Positions 30,214 through 41,175 of a stretch of DNA of 64,000 bases are shown here, in pieces. The notes beneath the pieces are model-generated. The model saw only the letters and a list, made by a program, of their open reading frames with translations, searched no databases and was not told where the DNA came from. Position 1 is the first letter of the stretch. Every line of letters begins with the position of its first letter. The position numbers and the translations under genes were made by a program. The stretch is from an uncultured Bacteroidota bacterium (lineage in GTDB: Bacteria; Bacteroidota; Bacteroidia; Bacteroidales; UBA12077). The DNA lies in contig CAJXLK010000002.1 of NCBI GenBank assembly GCA_913055635.1, forward strand, positions 1 through 64,000, in the 5' to 3' direction.

Positions 30214-31506
30214 TTAATGATAAAGCAACCAGGCGGTGTGCCCTTGCTGTCTTAAACGGCGCAATTCTGCCCGGGCCTTTTCTTTATTTTGAAAAGAGCT
30301 ATAGCTTACCGCATGCATCCCGTCGCGTTCATCAATTATTTCTGCCTGGTAACCCTGGTCGAGTAATTTTTGATGGAAATGAACGGCGTTTTCTTTATTC
30401 TTGAAACTGCCGGCTACCAGGTAATACTTTTTCCCGCCCCTGGCAGCTTGTTGTGACTGATCAGTCCGTGATCTCTTCTGGCTGGCGGTGGTTTCGGACT
30501 TTTTCTCCTGTGCCTGGCCGGGGGATTGTTTTGCGGAGGGCTCCTTTTTACCGGCTGCTTCCTGGCCGCTCCGGGCAGCTTTTTTTTCTTCTGCCCGTTT
30601 GGAGGGCTCTTTTTGTTCGGTGGTTTGCTTGATTTTTCCGGGGCCGCTTTCTTTTTGGAACAGGTTCTGAACCGTATCAAAGTTGATCATGGCCCATATA
30701 AAAACAGCGGCCACCGGCACTCCAATGGCGATAGAAAGGATCAGGCCACGATTGCCTTTTGACCCGGATTTTTCAGTCTGTTTTTGCTGGTTTGGCGGGG
30801 GAGGGGGTGCTTGAGCGGTGCCTCGTGGGCCGGTAGATCGTGGGCCGGTCTTTTTTTGAGCAGTGGAGGATTGGCGGCCTTTTTTCTGGCCGGTGGCTTT
30901 CTGCCCCCCGCCTGCTGCCTGAGCTGAGGCACGTTTTTCCTGGCCGGTGGTGCGCCCGGCAGCCTTTTCGCCCTGCCGTTTATTGGCCTGAGCTGTTTCA
31001 GACCCTTGGGGTGCGGTTTTACCTCCGGTGGAAGCCCCGGTGCTACCTTGTTTTTCTTTTTCGCTCCCTTCCTGGCCCTTGGCCGAAACTTGCTCGGATG
31101 AATCGCCAGCCGCTGCCCCTGAAGCAGCATCCGCGCCAGTTCCCTCTGGCGAGCCCGTCGGGTTGACCTTGAATTGTATTTTTCCCTGCTGATCCATGTA
31201 AAAAGAACCCATCTCTTCCAGGGTATATGAACCCGCCTGCTGAACCTGCTCCTCGATGCTCTTGACATAGGAGTTGATCCTTTCCATGGCCTCCTCCTGA
31301 TGGACCCCCTCCTTCTCTATGATATGATTCACCAACAGTTCATCATTGAATTTTAAAAAGGGGCTGAAATATATATCGTCAATTTTTTCGGCTAGCACTT
31401 TCTTGTTTTTGTTTTTGGAAGTGGCTCTCAGAAGAAAAGCACCAAAATTCGGAATGATCACCCGATTGTTACTTGCAATCAACTCTTTAATATAACCATC
31501 CAGCAT
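30214..31506 (-). CDS. HU-CCDC81-like N-terminus, low-complexity Ala/Gly/Lys/Gln linker, TM segment and C-terminal SPOR domain
   Basis: MLDGYIKELIASNNRVIIPNFGAFLLRATSKNKNKKVLAEKIDDIYFSPFLKFNDELLVNHI; C-term KYYLVAGSFKNKENAVHFHQKLLDQGYQAEIIDERDGMHAVSYSSFQNKEKARAEL. Confidence 0.85.
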   Translation of the reverse strand: MLDGYIKELIASNNRVIIPNFGAFLLRATSKNKNKKVLAEKIDDIYFSPFLKFNDELLVNHIIEKEGVHQEEAMERINSYVKSIEEQVQQAGSYTLEEMGSFYMDQQGKIQFKVNPTGSPEGTGADAASGAAAGDSSEQVSAKGQEGSEKEKQGSTGASTGGKTAPQGSETAQANKRQGEKAAGRTTGQEKRASAQAAGGGQKATGQKKGRQSSTAQKKTGPRSTGPRGTAQAPPPPPNQQKQTEKSGSKGNRGLILSIAIGVPVAAVFIWAMINFDTVQNLFQKESGPGKIKQTTEQKEPSKRAEEKKAARSGQEAAGKKEPSAKQSPGQAQEKKSETTASQKRSRTDQSQQAARGGKKYYLVAGSFKNKENAVHFHQKLLDQGYQAEIIDERDGMHAVSYSSFQNKEKARAELRRLRQQGHTAWLLYH

Positions 31507-31766
31507 AATGCAGATTATTTGCAATTTGTTACAGAATCAAATATAACAAAAAATCGTATTAAATTAAAATCCATTTATTTAGTAAACGGAATATTTTATA
31601 TGTTTGCTATGAAGCAACAACGATTTTGGTAATAATTTTCTAATATATTTAAAAGATGGACGACCATTAAATTTTGTGTACTAATTATCTATGAGCAATT
31701 TAAATAATGGTCTCTCTTCACCATCGAAACAACCAACATGCAGAGTTAAACTTAATTCTTTTGCTT

Positions 31767-32921
31767 ATGAAGGCTACCATACATTTATTGTTTCTTGCGG
31801 TGCTCTCATTGATGGTCATGACCGGTCCGGGAACTGTTTACGGGCAGGGGTCCGGATATGAGTTTAATGAACAGGTGAGGCTTCCGGCCACTTCAGTGAA
31901 AAACCAGGGAAACAGCGGAACATGCTGGAGTTATGCGACCCTGTCTTTTTTGGAATCGGAGTTGTTGCGAAAGGAGCGTGGCCGTTATGACCTATCGGAA
32001 ATGTATATTGTGCGGGAGGCTTATTTGGACCGGGCTGAGCTATATGTTCGTTTTCACGGGCATCTGAATTTCGGGCCCGGCGCCCAGGCCTGGGATGTGC
32101 TTCATGTCATGGACAAGGAAGGGCTGGTGCCACAAAAAGCTTATCCGGGCGAGCAAAAGGCGGGGGGGTTGCCCCGGCATGGTCAGATGGATGCTGTATT
32201 GCAGGCTTATATGCAGGAGGTGATTAAAAACCACAACGACCGGCTGTCTTCTTCCTGGAAGGAGGGTTTCCGCGGGATACTGGACGCATACCTGGGCGAT
32301 GCCCCGGGGAAGTTCCAGGTGGAGCAAAATACCTATGAACCCCACAAATTTGTGAATTCCCTCGGCCTTGACCCGGCTGATTATATGCCGGTCACCTCTT
32401 TTGAAAACCACGATTTTTATGACTGGTATGTGTTTGAGTCACCTGACAACTGGTCGATGGAACAGATCTTCAATGTGCCCCTGGATGAGCTGGTAAGGAT
32501 TGTGGAACATTCCCTGGAACAGGGTTATTCAGTGGCCTGGGCAGCGGATGTGACCAATCCCGGCTTCAACTTTGGTAAGGGCCTGGCTGTTCTGCCTCAA
32601 AAATCATGGCAAGAGATGGATGCCTATGAGCAAAGCCAGGTTTTTGAGCATCCAGTCAAACAGCAAGCTGTTACCATGGATATGCGGCAACGGGATTTTG
32701 ATCAGTATGCCACCACCGATGATCACCTGATGCATATCACCGGTATGGCTGAAGATCAAAATGGAACGAGGTATTTTATCGTGAAAAATTCCCATGGTTC
32801 TGCCAATCCTTACCAGGGATATCTGTATGTTTCCAGAGCTTATTTCAGGCTGAAAACCACTTCCCTGCTGATTAACCGGGAATCATTGCCGTCGGATATA
32901 GCCGGCCAAACCGGAAAATAA
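31767..32921 (+). CDS. C1-family (bleomycin hydrolase/aminopeptidase C-like) peptidase
   Basis: LPATSVKNQGNSGTCWSYATLSFLESELLRK; HLMHITGMAEDQNGTRYFIVKNSHG. Confidence 0.88.
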   Translation: MKATIHLLFLAVLSLMVMTGPGTVYGQGSGYEFNEQVRLPATSVKNQGNSGTCWSYATLSFLESELLRKERGRYDLSEMYIVREAYLDRAELYVRFHGHLNFGPGAQAWDVLHVMDKEGLVPQKAYPGEQKAGGLPRHGQMDAVLQAYMQEVIKNHNDRLSSSWKEGFRGILDAYLGDAPGKFQVEQNTYEPHKFVNSLGLDPADYMPVTSFENHDFYDWYVFESPDNWSMEQIFNVPLDELVRIVEHSLEQGYSVAWAADVTNPGFNFGKGLAVLPQKSWQEMDAYEQSQVFEHPVKQQAVTMDMRQRDFDQYATTDDHLMHITGMAEDQNGTRYFIVKNSHGSANPYQGYLYVSRAYFRLKTTSLLINRESLPSDIAGQTGK

Positions 32922-32937
32922 ACTGAAGCTCGGACAG

Positions 32938-34008
32938 ATGCGTTTTCTTTTCCTGTTATTTCTAACCGGCCTGGCTTCTCTTGTTGCAGCCCAGGACAAG
33001 ACAACCAACCCTGTATTTTTAGGGGTTAAACCCCAGTATGGATTTATCATTCCCCATAGCAGTGCCATCCGCTCTTTAAGCCAATCCCGGCCCTATGGCC
33101 TTGCAGTCGATTATGGCTGGTTCATGATCCAGAAGAAGGACTGGCAGCGGTGCAACTGCTATTCCCGGGCCGGTTTTTCCATCTCGCATATAAATTTTAA
33201 TCAGCCACGTGTGCTGGGCCAGGCAACCAACCTGATGATGTTTGCCGAGCCCTTTTTCAACTACCGGGGCAGGGTGCTGACTTCCCTGAGAATGGGAGTG
33301 GGCCCCACCTACCTCAATAAGATCTATGATCCGGAAAAGAACCCCCGGAATCTTTTTTTTAGTACGCACCTGAGCTTTATCATTCACCTGGATGTGGCGT
33401 TAAATTTTCGTTTGACCCGCCAATGGTTTCTTAAGGTATACGGCAAATACAACCACATATCCAACGGCGGCATTCAGGAACCCAATAAAGGGATGAATTT
33501 TCCCACTTTCGGGGCAGGTTTGGATTATTTGTTTGCTCCTGTGGAATTGAAAAAACGCCAACCGCTGCCCCTGGAGGAAAAAGGCATCATCCCTTCCCTT
33601 GAAGTTTTTGCCACCATGGAGAATGTTACAAGGGGTGAAGGCGATGTTCAAAAGCGCACATACAGCTATGGACTTATCCTGAGGGGACGCCGGCGTATCA
33701 CCCGGCTGAATGCCCTGAATGCCGGTGTGGAATATTTATGGGACGGCCAGATCAAAGAGAAGACCGGTGAAGCCGGACATTCCCGGCAAATATCTTTGTT
33801 AACCGGTCATGATCTTGCCTTTGGTAAATTCATTTTTTCCCAGTTCTGGGGAACCTACCTGTATGCCCCCTATTACAACAAGCCTTTTTTCCAGCGGTAT
33901 GCCCTTACTTATCAGGTGAGCGACCATTTAAGGCTGGGGGTTACCCTGAAAGCCCATGCTGAAGTGGCACAGAATTTTAATGTGCTGGTCAGCTATGATT
34001 TTAAATAA
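32938..34008 (+). CDS. Acyloxyacyl hydrolase / PagL-like outer membrane protein
   Basis: Signal peptide; beta-barrel; KYNHISNGGIQEPNKGMNFPTFGAGLDYLF. Confidence 0.7.
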   Translation: MRFLFLLFLTGLASLVAAQDKTTNPVFLGVKPQYGFIIPHSSAIRSLSQSRPYGLAVDYGWFMIQKKDWQRCNCYSRAGFSISHINFNQPRVLGQATNLMMFAEPFFNYRGRVLTSLRMGVGPTYLNKIYDPEKNPRNLFFSTHLSFIIHLDVALNFRLTRQWFLKVYGKYNHISNGGIQEPNKGMNFPTFGAGLDYLFAPVELKKRQPLPLEEKGIIPSLEVFATMENVTRGEGDVQKRTYSYGLILRGRRRITRLNALNAGVEYLWDGQIKEKTGEAGHSRQISLLTGHDLAFGKFIFSQFWGTYLYAPYYNKPFFQRYALTYQVSDHLRLGVTLKAHAEVAQNFNVLVSYDFK

Positions 34009-34097
34009 TAAATCGCATCTCGGGGGTTTATTGATTTAAGCGGCCGCCCCGGGCATAGACTGATCTTTTTATTCAAACGGGCTTATGATGGTTCTTT

Positions 34098-35093
34098 TTA
34101 TTGCATGTTCAGAATATCCAGCAGTTCACCGAATTTTGGAGTGAGGATGATTTCCGTGCGCCGGTTTTTCCTGCGGCCTGCCTTGGTGTTGTTGGTGGCC
34201 ACCGGCAGGTATTTACTGCGACCGGCTGCGATGATTCTTTCGCCTTTTATGCTGGAATGCTTCATCAGGATCCGGATAACCGCTGTTGCCCTTTTAACAC
34301 TCAGGTCCCAGTTGTCTTTGATGGCTTTGCTGCTGATCACCGGAACGGTGTCGGTGTGGCCTTCCACCATGATGTTGATGTCCTGGTTGCCTTCCAGAAC
34401 CCCTGCCAGTTCCTTGATGGCCTGCTTGCCCCTTTGATCAATAACAGTGCTGCCTGAAGGGAAAAGCAACTTTTCTTCCATCGAAACATAGACCTTGCCG
34501 TTTTTGGTCTTCACATCGAGGCCCTCATTCCTGAAACCATACAGGGCATCGCTTACTTTTTGCTTCAGGCGATCAACCAGCGAATCCTTCTGGTGGAGAA
34601 TCTTTTCCAGCTTGACCAGCCGCTGCTTTTTGTTTTCCAGCTGACGACGTAATTTTTTGAGCTGTTCGCGCTCCTGGTTCAGGTTTTCTTCCAGCACCTG
34701 TAAACGGTCTTCTTTGGCCTGAAGCTTTTCCTGACTGTTTTGTATCTCCCGGAGCAACTTTTTCGTTTCCTGCGTGGTGCCTTTAAGCAGCTTTTCCTGC
34801 GTGGCTTTCAGTGATTCATATTTGTCCTGAAGCCGTTCGTTTTTTTGCTGATAGCTGATCAGGCGTTTAGCCCGGCTGAGGCTGTCGCGCATCAGGCGTT
34901 CGTTTTTGTCTCGAAGCACCTCATTTTTGGAGGAAAGCTCTTTGTTGGCTACTTTTAACTTTCGGTTGGCGTGTTCCAGGGAGTCCTGCTTTTCCAGGCA
35001 GGTTTGCTTCTGTTGGCGGATCTTTTCAAATTCTTTCTGGGGTACGCATGAACCTAAAAGAATCAGGGCAAGAAATAGAACATGTATCTTCAT
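34098..35093 (-). CDS. OmpA/MotB-family lipoprotein with long coiled coil
   Basis: Lipobox LLGSC; coiled coil; INIMVEGHTDTVPV...LSVKRATAVIRILMKHSSIKGERIIAAGRSKYLPVATNNTKAGRRKNRRTEIILTPK. Confidence 0.88.
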   Translation of the reverse strand: MKIHVLFLALILLGSCVPQKEFEKIRQQKQTCLEKQDSLEHANRKLKVANKELSSKNEVLRDKNERLMRDSLSRAKRLISYQQKNERLQDKYESLKATQEKLLKGTTQETKKLLREIQNSQEKLQAKEDRLQVLEENLNQEREQLKKLRRQLENKKQRLVKLEKILHQKDSLVDRLKQKVSDALYGFRNEGLDVKTKNGKVYVSMEEKLLFPSGSTVIDQRGKQAIKELAGVLEGNQDINIMVEGHTDTVPVISSKAIKDNWDLSVKRATAVIRILMKHSSIKGERIIAAGRSKYLPVATNNTKAGRRKNRRTEIILTPKFGELLDILNMQ

Positions 35094-35407
35094 ATGAATT
35101 GCAATTGATTGAACGTTTTTAAGAAAGGATTGTTAATATGTAGATCTTGAAGTTGTTATCAGGAGCCCTCATGCCGGGATCCTTTGATTTGTACTGGACC
35201 TCAAAACAAAGCGGTTCAAACCATATTTTGAGTTCATGTTTAAATGGCTTGTATCCATCTTTTAGAAGATCAACTTGACCTGACCTTTTCTCGTTAATGG
35301 GCAGGTGTAAGTAAGCAAATATAATAAATATGGAATTGACCGAGGGGGTTGTTTAACGAATTAAAATTATTCTTAATTTTGAAATAAAATATTAACCGTT
35401 TGTGGCC

Positions 35408-37336
35408 ATGAACTCAACAGGTGATAGTCTTTTAAGGCAGATTCAGTACCCCGGGGATCTGAAAGCGCTGGGAGAGGTGGATCTCATAGAGCTAAGCAAA
35501 GAGCTGCGGAAATTTATCATTGATGAAGCCTCGGTCAATCCGGGGCATTTTGGTGCAAGTTTGGGGGTTGTGGAGTTGACCGTTGCGTTGCATTATGTCT
35601 ACAACACGCCTTATGACAAGATTGTATGGGATGTAGGGCATCAGGCCTATGGCCATAAAATCCTGACCGGTCGCCGGGATGTTTTTCACACCAATCGTAA
35701 GTTAAATGGCATCAGCGGTTTTCCGAGCATGAGCGAAAGCAAGTATGATGCCTTTGGGGTAGGTCATGCATCGACCTCCATATCTGCGGCCCTGGGGCTT
35801 GCCAAGTCAGGAGAATTGCAAGATTTCAAAAACCGTCATGTGGTGGCGGTTATAGGTGACGGCGCCATGACCGGCGGGATTGCCTTTGAGGGGCTGAACA
35901 ATGTAGGGGTTGAGCGTTCTAACCTTTTGGTGATCCTCAATGACAACAATATGGCCATTGATCCCAATGTGGGGGCGCTGAAGGAATATCTCCTGGACAT
36001 CACCACTTCGCGCACTTATAATCGCCTGAAGAATGAAGTATGGAATTTACTGGGAAAAATCAGCAAACTGGGAGCGAACTATCAGCGACTGGCATCCCAG
36101 CTGGAGAGTGCGATCAAGACGGCTGTGCTTCAACAGAGCAATTTTTTTGAGGCCCTTAATTTCAGGTATTTTGGTCCGGTCGATGGCCACGATGTGGTAT
36201 ATCTGACCAAGCTGCTGGCGGATATGAAGCACATTGAAGGGCCCAAACTGTTGCATGTGGTCACCAAGAAAGGCAAGGGCTTCAGCCAGGCCGAAAAGGA
36301 TCAGACCACCTGGCACCGTGCTCCGGGTACTTTTGATAAAGATACGGGCCAGTTGCACAAGGTGGGTTCCGATACACCCAAACCGCCTAAATATCAGGAT
36401 GTATTTGGCCACACCCTGGTTGAGCTGGCAGAAAGGAACGATAAAATTGTAGGCATTACTCCGGCGATGCCCACTGGTTCCAGCATGAACATTATGATGC
36501 AAAAGATGCCGAGCCGGGCTTTTGATGTGGGGATTGCCGAGCAGCATGCCGTAACCTTTTCAGCCGGTTTGGCTTCAGATGGAGTGGTGCCCTTTTGCAA
36601 TATTTATTCCACTTTTATGCAGCGTGCCTATGACCAGGTGGTGCATGATGTAGCCCTTCAGAACCTGAATGTGGTTTTTTGTCTTGACCGGGCTGGATTG
36701 GTAGGGGGTGACGGAGCCACCCATCATGGAGCCCTCGATTTGGCCTATATGCGAGCGGTGCCCAACATGACCATCGCGGCTCCCATGAACGAGATGGAGC
36801 TGCGTAATATGATGTTTACCGCACAACTTTCCGATAAGGGACCTTTTACCATACGTTATCCCCGGGGTAGAGGTGTGAATATCAACTGGCAACAACCCAT
36901 GCAGGAAATTCCGGTGGGCAGGGGCCGCAAACTTAGCAGCGGCGATGAAGTGGCCATCCTTACCATCGGGCATCCCGGCAACTTCGCCCGGCAGGCCATT
37001 CAAAAACTCGCCACCGAAGGTATTTCAGTGGCCCATTACGATTTACGTTTTCTTAAGCCCCTGGATGAGGAGTTGCTCCATGAAGTGGGTCAGCATTACC
37101 ACCATGTCATTACCGTCGAGGATGGTACCATCATCGGGGGCATGGGGACGGCAGTGATGGAATTTATGGCAGAACATCAGTACCGGGTTCGGATCAGGAA
37201 GCTGGGCATCCCCGATCGCTTCATAGAACACGGGCAACCCGAAGAATTGCATAAAAAATGCGGTTTTGATGCTGAAGGCATATTCCAGGCGGTGCGTTCC
37301 ATCGTGAAACCCCAGGTATTCTCCAATGCGGGTTAA
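35408..37336 (+). CDS. dxs: 1-deoxy-D-xylulose-5-phosphate synthase
   Basis: [78 protein letters not shown]. Confidence 0.97.
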   Translation: MNSTGDSLLRQIQYPGDLKALGEVDLIELSKELRKFIIDEASVNPGHFGASLGVVELTVALHYVYNTPYDKIVWDVGHQAYGHKILTGRRDVFHTNRKLNGISGFPSMSESKYDAFGVGHASTSISAALGLAKSGELQDFKNRHVVAVIGDGAMTGGIAFEGLNNVGVERSNLLVILNDNNMAIDPNVGALKEYLLDITTSRTYNRLKNEVWNLLGKISKLGANYQRLASQLESAIKTAVLQQSNFFEALNFRYFGPVDGHDVVYLTKLLADMKHIEGPKLLHVVTKKGKGFSQAEKDQTTWHRAPGTFDKDTGQLHKVGSDTPKPPKYQDVFGHTLVELAERNDKIVGITPAMPTGSSMNIMMQKMPSRAFDVGIAEQHAVTFSAGLASDGVVPFCNIYSTFMQRAYDQVVHDVALQNLNVVFCLDRAGLVGGDGATHHGALDLAYMRAVPNMTIAAPMNEMELRNMMFTAQLSDKGPFTIRYPRGRGVNINWQQPMQEIPVGRGRKLSSGDEVAILTIGHPGNFARQAIQKLATEGISVAHYDLRFLKPLDEELLHEVGQHYHHVITVEDGTIIGGMGTAVMEFMAEHQYRVRIRKLGIPDRFIEHGQPEELHKKCGFDAEGIFQAVRSIVKPQVFSNAG

Positions 37337-37389
37337 CCTTTGTCCGGGTGGTATGGGGGTGATCTTTGCTCTGGCAAATGCATTAAGTT

Positions 37390-38442
37390 ATGAAAGAAAT
37401 TGATATTGAGGAATTTCTTCAGATTCGTCATGGCATACCGGTTGTTGATGTGCGTTCACCGTCTGAATTTAAGAGAGGGCATATACCGGGGGCCAATAAT
37501 ATTCCTTTATTTGATGATGATCAACGCGCCCGGGTAGGGATCCGTTATCACCGGCAGGGTCGGGAGGAAGCCATCATGGAGGGATTGCGCATCGTTGGTC
37601 CCCACATGGAAGCACTGGCTAAGCAGGCCAGGGCACTTGCAGGCCAGCAGAGAAAACTGATTCTGCACTGCTGGCGGGGAGGCATGCGTAGTGAAAGTAT
37701 GGCCTGGCTTTTTGAAAGGCTTAGCATTCAAACCTATGTTTTGAAAGGGGGGTACAAAACATATCGGCGTTATGGACGGGCCAGGCTTCAACAGCCTGCT
37801 TCAGTGGTTGTCCTTAGCGGCTATACCGGCAGCGGGAAAACGGATATCCTGCAGGCCTTGGAACGGGAAGGCGAGCAGGTGCTCGACCTGGAAGGCCTTG
37901 CCCGGCACAAAGGATCGGCTTTTGGAGCCATGGGCCAAAAGGAACAGCTCCCCAACGAACACTTTGAGAACCTCATCTTTGAAAAATGGTTCCGTTTTAA
38001 CCTGAACCAACCCATCTGGATTGAAGATGAAAGTAAGATGATCGGTAAAAATGGGATCCCCGATGAGTTATTCGCTGTCATGCGATCAGCTCCCGTGATC
38101 AGGCTGGAGATGAGTAAATCCCTTCGTGTGGAAAGACTGGTTCAGGAATATGCCTGCTTTGATCAGCAAAAACTTCACCAGGGCATTGATAAAATCAGGA
38201 AAAGACTGGGCGGGGATAAAGCCCGAAAAGCCCATCAGGCCATTGATCAATGCGATTTTCATACCGCCATCGATATCACCCTTGATTATTATGACAAAGC
38301 CTACCTGCACGGATTGAAAAAACGCAATCACCATCAAATATATCCATTGGAGACCGACCGGGATGATCCCGATTGCAATGCCCGTATGCTTTCTCAAAAA
38401 GCTCCCCAACTGCTTAATGATGCCTATTCTTTCCATTCCTGA
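37390..38442 (+). CDS. selU: tRNA 2-selenouridine/geranyl-2-thiouridine synthase
   Basis: Rhodanese DVRSPSEFKRGHIPGANNIPLFDDDQRARVG; LHCWRGGMRSESMAWL; P-loop GYTGSGKTDIL. Confidence 0.93.
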   Translation: MKEIDIEEFLQIRHGIPVVDVRSPSEFKRGHIPGANNIPLFDDDQRARVGIRYHRQGREEAIMEGLRIVGPHMEALAKQARALAGQQRKLILHCWRGGMRSESMAWLFERLSIQTYVLKGGYKTYRRYGRARLQQPASVVVLSGYTGSGKTDILQALEREGEQVLDLEGLARHKGSAFGAMGQKEQLPNEHFENLIFEKWFRFNLNQPIWIEDESKMIGKNGIPDELFAVMRSAPVIRLEMSKSLRVERLVQEYACFDQQKLHQGIDKIRKRLGGDKARKAHQAIDQCDFHTAIDITLDYYDKAYLHGLKKRNHHQIYPLETDRDDPDCNARMLSQKAPQLLNDAYSFHS

Positions 38443-38698
38443 TAAGTTCCTTCCTCCCCGACAAAACAAGTAAAACGATAACCGTTGGATATTCCGCCAC
38501 CAGGTTAATTTTCCGGGATTGACTTATTCCCCATCCTGATAAAAGGTGACCCCGCTAAACGAAAGGTCCCTCCTATCTTGTAGCTGGGCCCGTAGGCCAT
38601 CAAATGCCAGTTGATGATGGGTCCCTGGCTTACTGGTTGAAATCCATTTTTTTAGGATGGTGGCCCACCAGGCGGGCTTCAAATGAGAGAGCCTGGGT

Positions 38699-39718
38699 TT
38701 AATAATGAAAAAAGGCGTTGCTTTTAAGCTGAGAGGCGTCGAAATCGGCGTAATGTTCACCAATATAATCAAGGGTGTCGAAAAGTTCGTCGGGGTCGAG
38801 GGAAGTGACCAGCTTTGTACGCAAGGGTTTGAAGTGGGGCAGGCCTTTGAAATAGTTCGACAGGTGACGACGCATTTCATATATTCCCCGGGGCATTCCT
38901 TTCCATTCAATGGATTTTTCAAGGTGTTTTTTGGCCACCGCTACTTTTTCGCGGACATCGGGTTCATCAACCACACGGCCGTAATCCAGGTACTGGCGGA
39001 TGGATCGAAAGAGCCAGGGCTTGCCCACGGTGGCCCTGCCAATCATGATGCCATCGACCCGGTAATGGTCAAATGCCCGGGCGGCACCCTGGGGTGAGGT
39101 GATATCGCCGTTGCCGATCACGGGAATTTCTATTTCGGGATCATGTTTCACTTCAGCGATTTTTTCCCAATCGGCCTGGCCTTTATACATTTGTGCCCGG
39201 GTTCGCCCGTGTATGGCAATAGCCTGTATACCGGCATCCTGTAGCCGCCGTGCAATCTCAATAATGTGGACCGAATGCTCGTCCCATCCCAGGCGGGTCT
39301 TGGCTGTTACCGGAAGGCTGGTTGCCGCCACCACTGCCCGGGTCATCTGTTCCATGTAATCAGGATCCTGGAGCATCCCGGCTCCCGCCCCACGCGTGGC
39401 TATTTTTTTTGCCGGACAACCGTAATTCAGATCAATGAAATCAGGTCGCTTCGATTCTGCCAGCTTCGCTGCCTCCTGCATGGCTTCAATCCGGTTGCCA
39501 TACAATTGTACCCCAAATGGCCGCTCGAATTCAGCAATCTGCATCTTCTTTATGCTTTTGTCGCAATCCCTGATCAGCCCCTCTGAAGCAATGAACTCCG
39601 AGATCATCACATCGCTGCCGTATTCCTTGCATACGTGGCGGAACGACTGATCGGTGATGTCTTCCATCGGTGCCAGAAAAAGCGGCCTTGGCGGTATTTC
39701 TATGGACCCTATCTTCAT
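38699..39718 (-). CDS. dusB: tRNA-dihydrouridine synthase (DusB-like)
   Basis: PLFLAPMEDITDQSFR; IDLNYGCPAKKI; VTAKTRLGWDE; IAIHGRTRAQMYKGQADW; GNGDITSP. Confidence 0.93.
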   Translation of the reverse strand: MKIGSIEIPPRPLFLAPMEDITDQSFRHVCKEYGSDVMISEFIASEGLIRDCDKSIKKMQIAEFERPFGVQLYGNRIEAMQEAAKLAESKRPDFIDLNYGCPAKKIATRGAGAGMLQDPDYMEQMTRAVVAATSLPVTAKTRLGWDEHSVHIIEIARRLQDAGIQAIAIHGRTRAQMYKGQADWEKIAEVKHDPEIEIPVIGNGDITSPQGAARAFDHYRVDGIMIGRATVGKPWLFRSIRQYLDYGRVVDEPDVREKVAVAKKHLEKSIEWKGMPRGIYEMRRHLSNYFKGLPHFKPLRTKLVTSLDPDELFDTLDYIGEHYADFDASQLKSNAFFHY

Positions 39719-39796
39719 TTGACGATCTCTCCAAGGGTTAAATGTGAAACGTTGGCTTACGGTTCATTGATGATCATGAACATCCTTTTTTTAAGC

Positions 39797-40070
39797 ATGA
39801 CCCCCCCATACAGGAACTTACACAACAAGGCAATGCATAAAGCATGGGGGTTCCATGGCAGAGGGAAACAAATTATGCCATGTTGGAAGCAAAATTGTGT
39901 TGAAATACAGAACGTTAATTAAACTTTATACGAAACCCTCATGCACCGACTAGCACAAAAGGTAATGAATAAAACATGAGGGTTCCATGGCAGAGGTTAC
40001 CGAGACCAACGAATTACATGCTATTATTATACTGAAATACAAACTGTTAATTAAACTTAATACGAATGAA
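39797..40070. repeat. Two tandem about 137-bp degenerate repeats, each with a covarying stem-loop
   Basis: Shared acacaacaaggcaatgcataaagcatgggggttccatggcagag / gcacaaaaggtaatgaataaaacatgagggttccatggcagag plus shared 3' gaaatacaRaacNgttaattaaactNtatacgaa. Confidence 0.85.
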
Positions 40071-40260
40071 TAGAAATATTAAAGGTCTTTTCAATACAAC
40101 CTTTTCTTTTTATGGCCCAATACAACTTATCCTCCTAATCCTGCTGATTCCAACCCGGGCCAATTCCTCACGCTGAGTTCGGACTTATATTGGCCGGTTT
40201 TTAAAATTTATCTATTATTTTTATCCTGCAAAAATAGGAAGTTTTTAAATTTATTTGATC

Positions 40261-41175
40261 ATGCCAGGCCATTTCTTTCGCCATCCTTTTACCCAGCTTT
40301 TAACCGTCATTTTTATCATGATCACCTCCTATTTTGTCCTTTTTTCATTGGGTTTGCTTTTGGCGGTTCCCCTCTTTGGCATGTCGTTCGGTGAACTGTC
40401 TGCCCTTTTGTCGCAAGGCACCGGCTTTGATGACATCAACGTGTTGAAGTATTTCCAGAGTATTCAAACCCTGGGTCTTTTTGTCGTGCCTCCATTTATT
40501 GCAGTGCGGTATTTTTATCACCGGCCGGTGATGGCCCTGGGGTTGAGGGGTACTTTTACGAAGGGTTCTTTGGTGGCTGCCGTTTTGATGGTTTGGGTGG
40601 CTGTTCCTTTTATTAATTTTCTGACCCAGCTAAATCAGGAGGTTCATCTGCCGTGGTTTTTTGAATACCTGGAAGAATGGCTCATGGAAAAGGAAGGCAC
40701 AACAAAGCAAATGACACGGCAATTGCTCCAGGCCGATACGGTTGGGGTGCTGGCGATAAATATTTTTGTGATCGGGTTGTTGCCAGCGGTAGGTGAAGAG
40801 CTTCTGTTCAGAGGTCTCATCCAGCGGATATTCACACAATGGACCCGCAACGCCCACTGGGGCATTGTGATCGCTGCTTTTTTATTCAGCGCAATGCACA
40901 TCCAGTTTTATGGCCTGATTCCCCGTATGTTCCTGGGCGTGATGTTCGGATACCTTCTTTTGTGGAGCGGTTCCATCTGGTTGCCTGTGATCGGGCATTT
41001 CGTCAACAATGCCAGTGCGGTGGTCTATTATTACTTTTTTGATGAAGGGGCCCGGTTTTCTTCGACCCATTTTGATACCATGGGCGTTCATTTTCCCCTG
41101 GTATTGCTCAGTTCCCTGATGATTCTGTTTTGTGGTTATGTGATCTATATCAGTGAAAGGCGGCAAACCTCATGA
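40261..41175 (+). CDS. CPBP-family intramembrane (CAAX-like) glutamic endopeptidase
   Basis: LLPAVGEELLFRGLIQRIFTQWTRNAHWGIVIAAFLFSAMHIQFYGLIPRMFLGVMFGYL...HFVNN. Confidence 0.92.
   Translation: MPGHFFRHPFTQLLTVIFIMITSYFVLFSLGLLLAVPLFGMSFGELSALLSQGTGFDDINVLKYFQSIQTLGLFVVPPFIAVRYFYHRPVMALGLRGTFTKGSLVAAVLMVWVAVPFINFLTQLNQEVHLPWFFEYLEEWLMEKEGTTKQMTRQLLQADTVGVLAINIFVIGLLPAVGEELLFRGLIQRIFTQWTRNAHWGIVIAAFLFSAMHIQFYGLIPRMFLGVMFGYLLLWSGSIWLPVIGHFVNNASAVVYYYFFDEGARFSSTHFDTMGVHFPLVLLSSLMILFCGYVIYISERRQTS

Noticed and set aside
38548-38570. gaccccgctaaacgaaagg resembling a palindrome copy
   Set aside because: Only one arm intact; right arm does not pair, so not counted as a member of the family.
38524-38922. 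132-aa minus-strand ORF overlapping dusB 3' end
   Set aside because: Overlaps dusB in another frame with no domain signal.
39635-39922. 95-aa ORF over the 39.8 kb repeat
   Set aside because: Runs across dusB start and non-coding repeat; not plausible as a gene.
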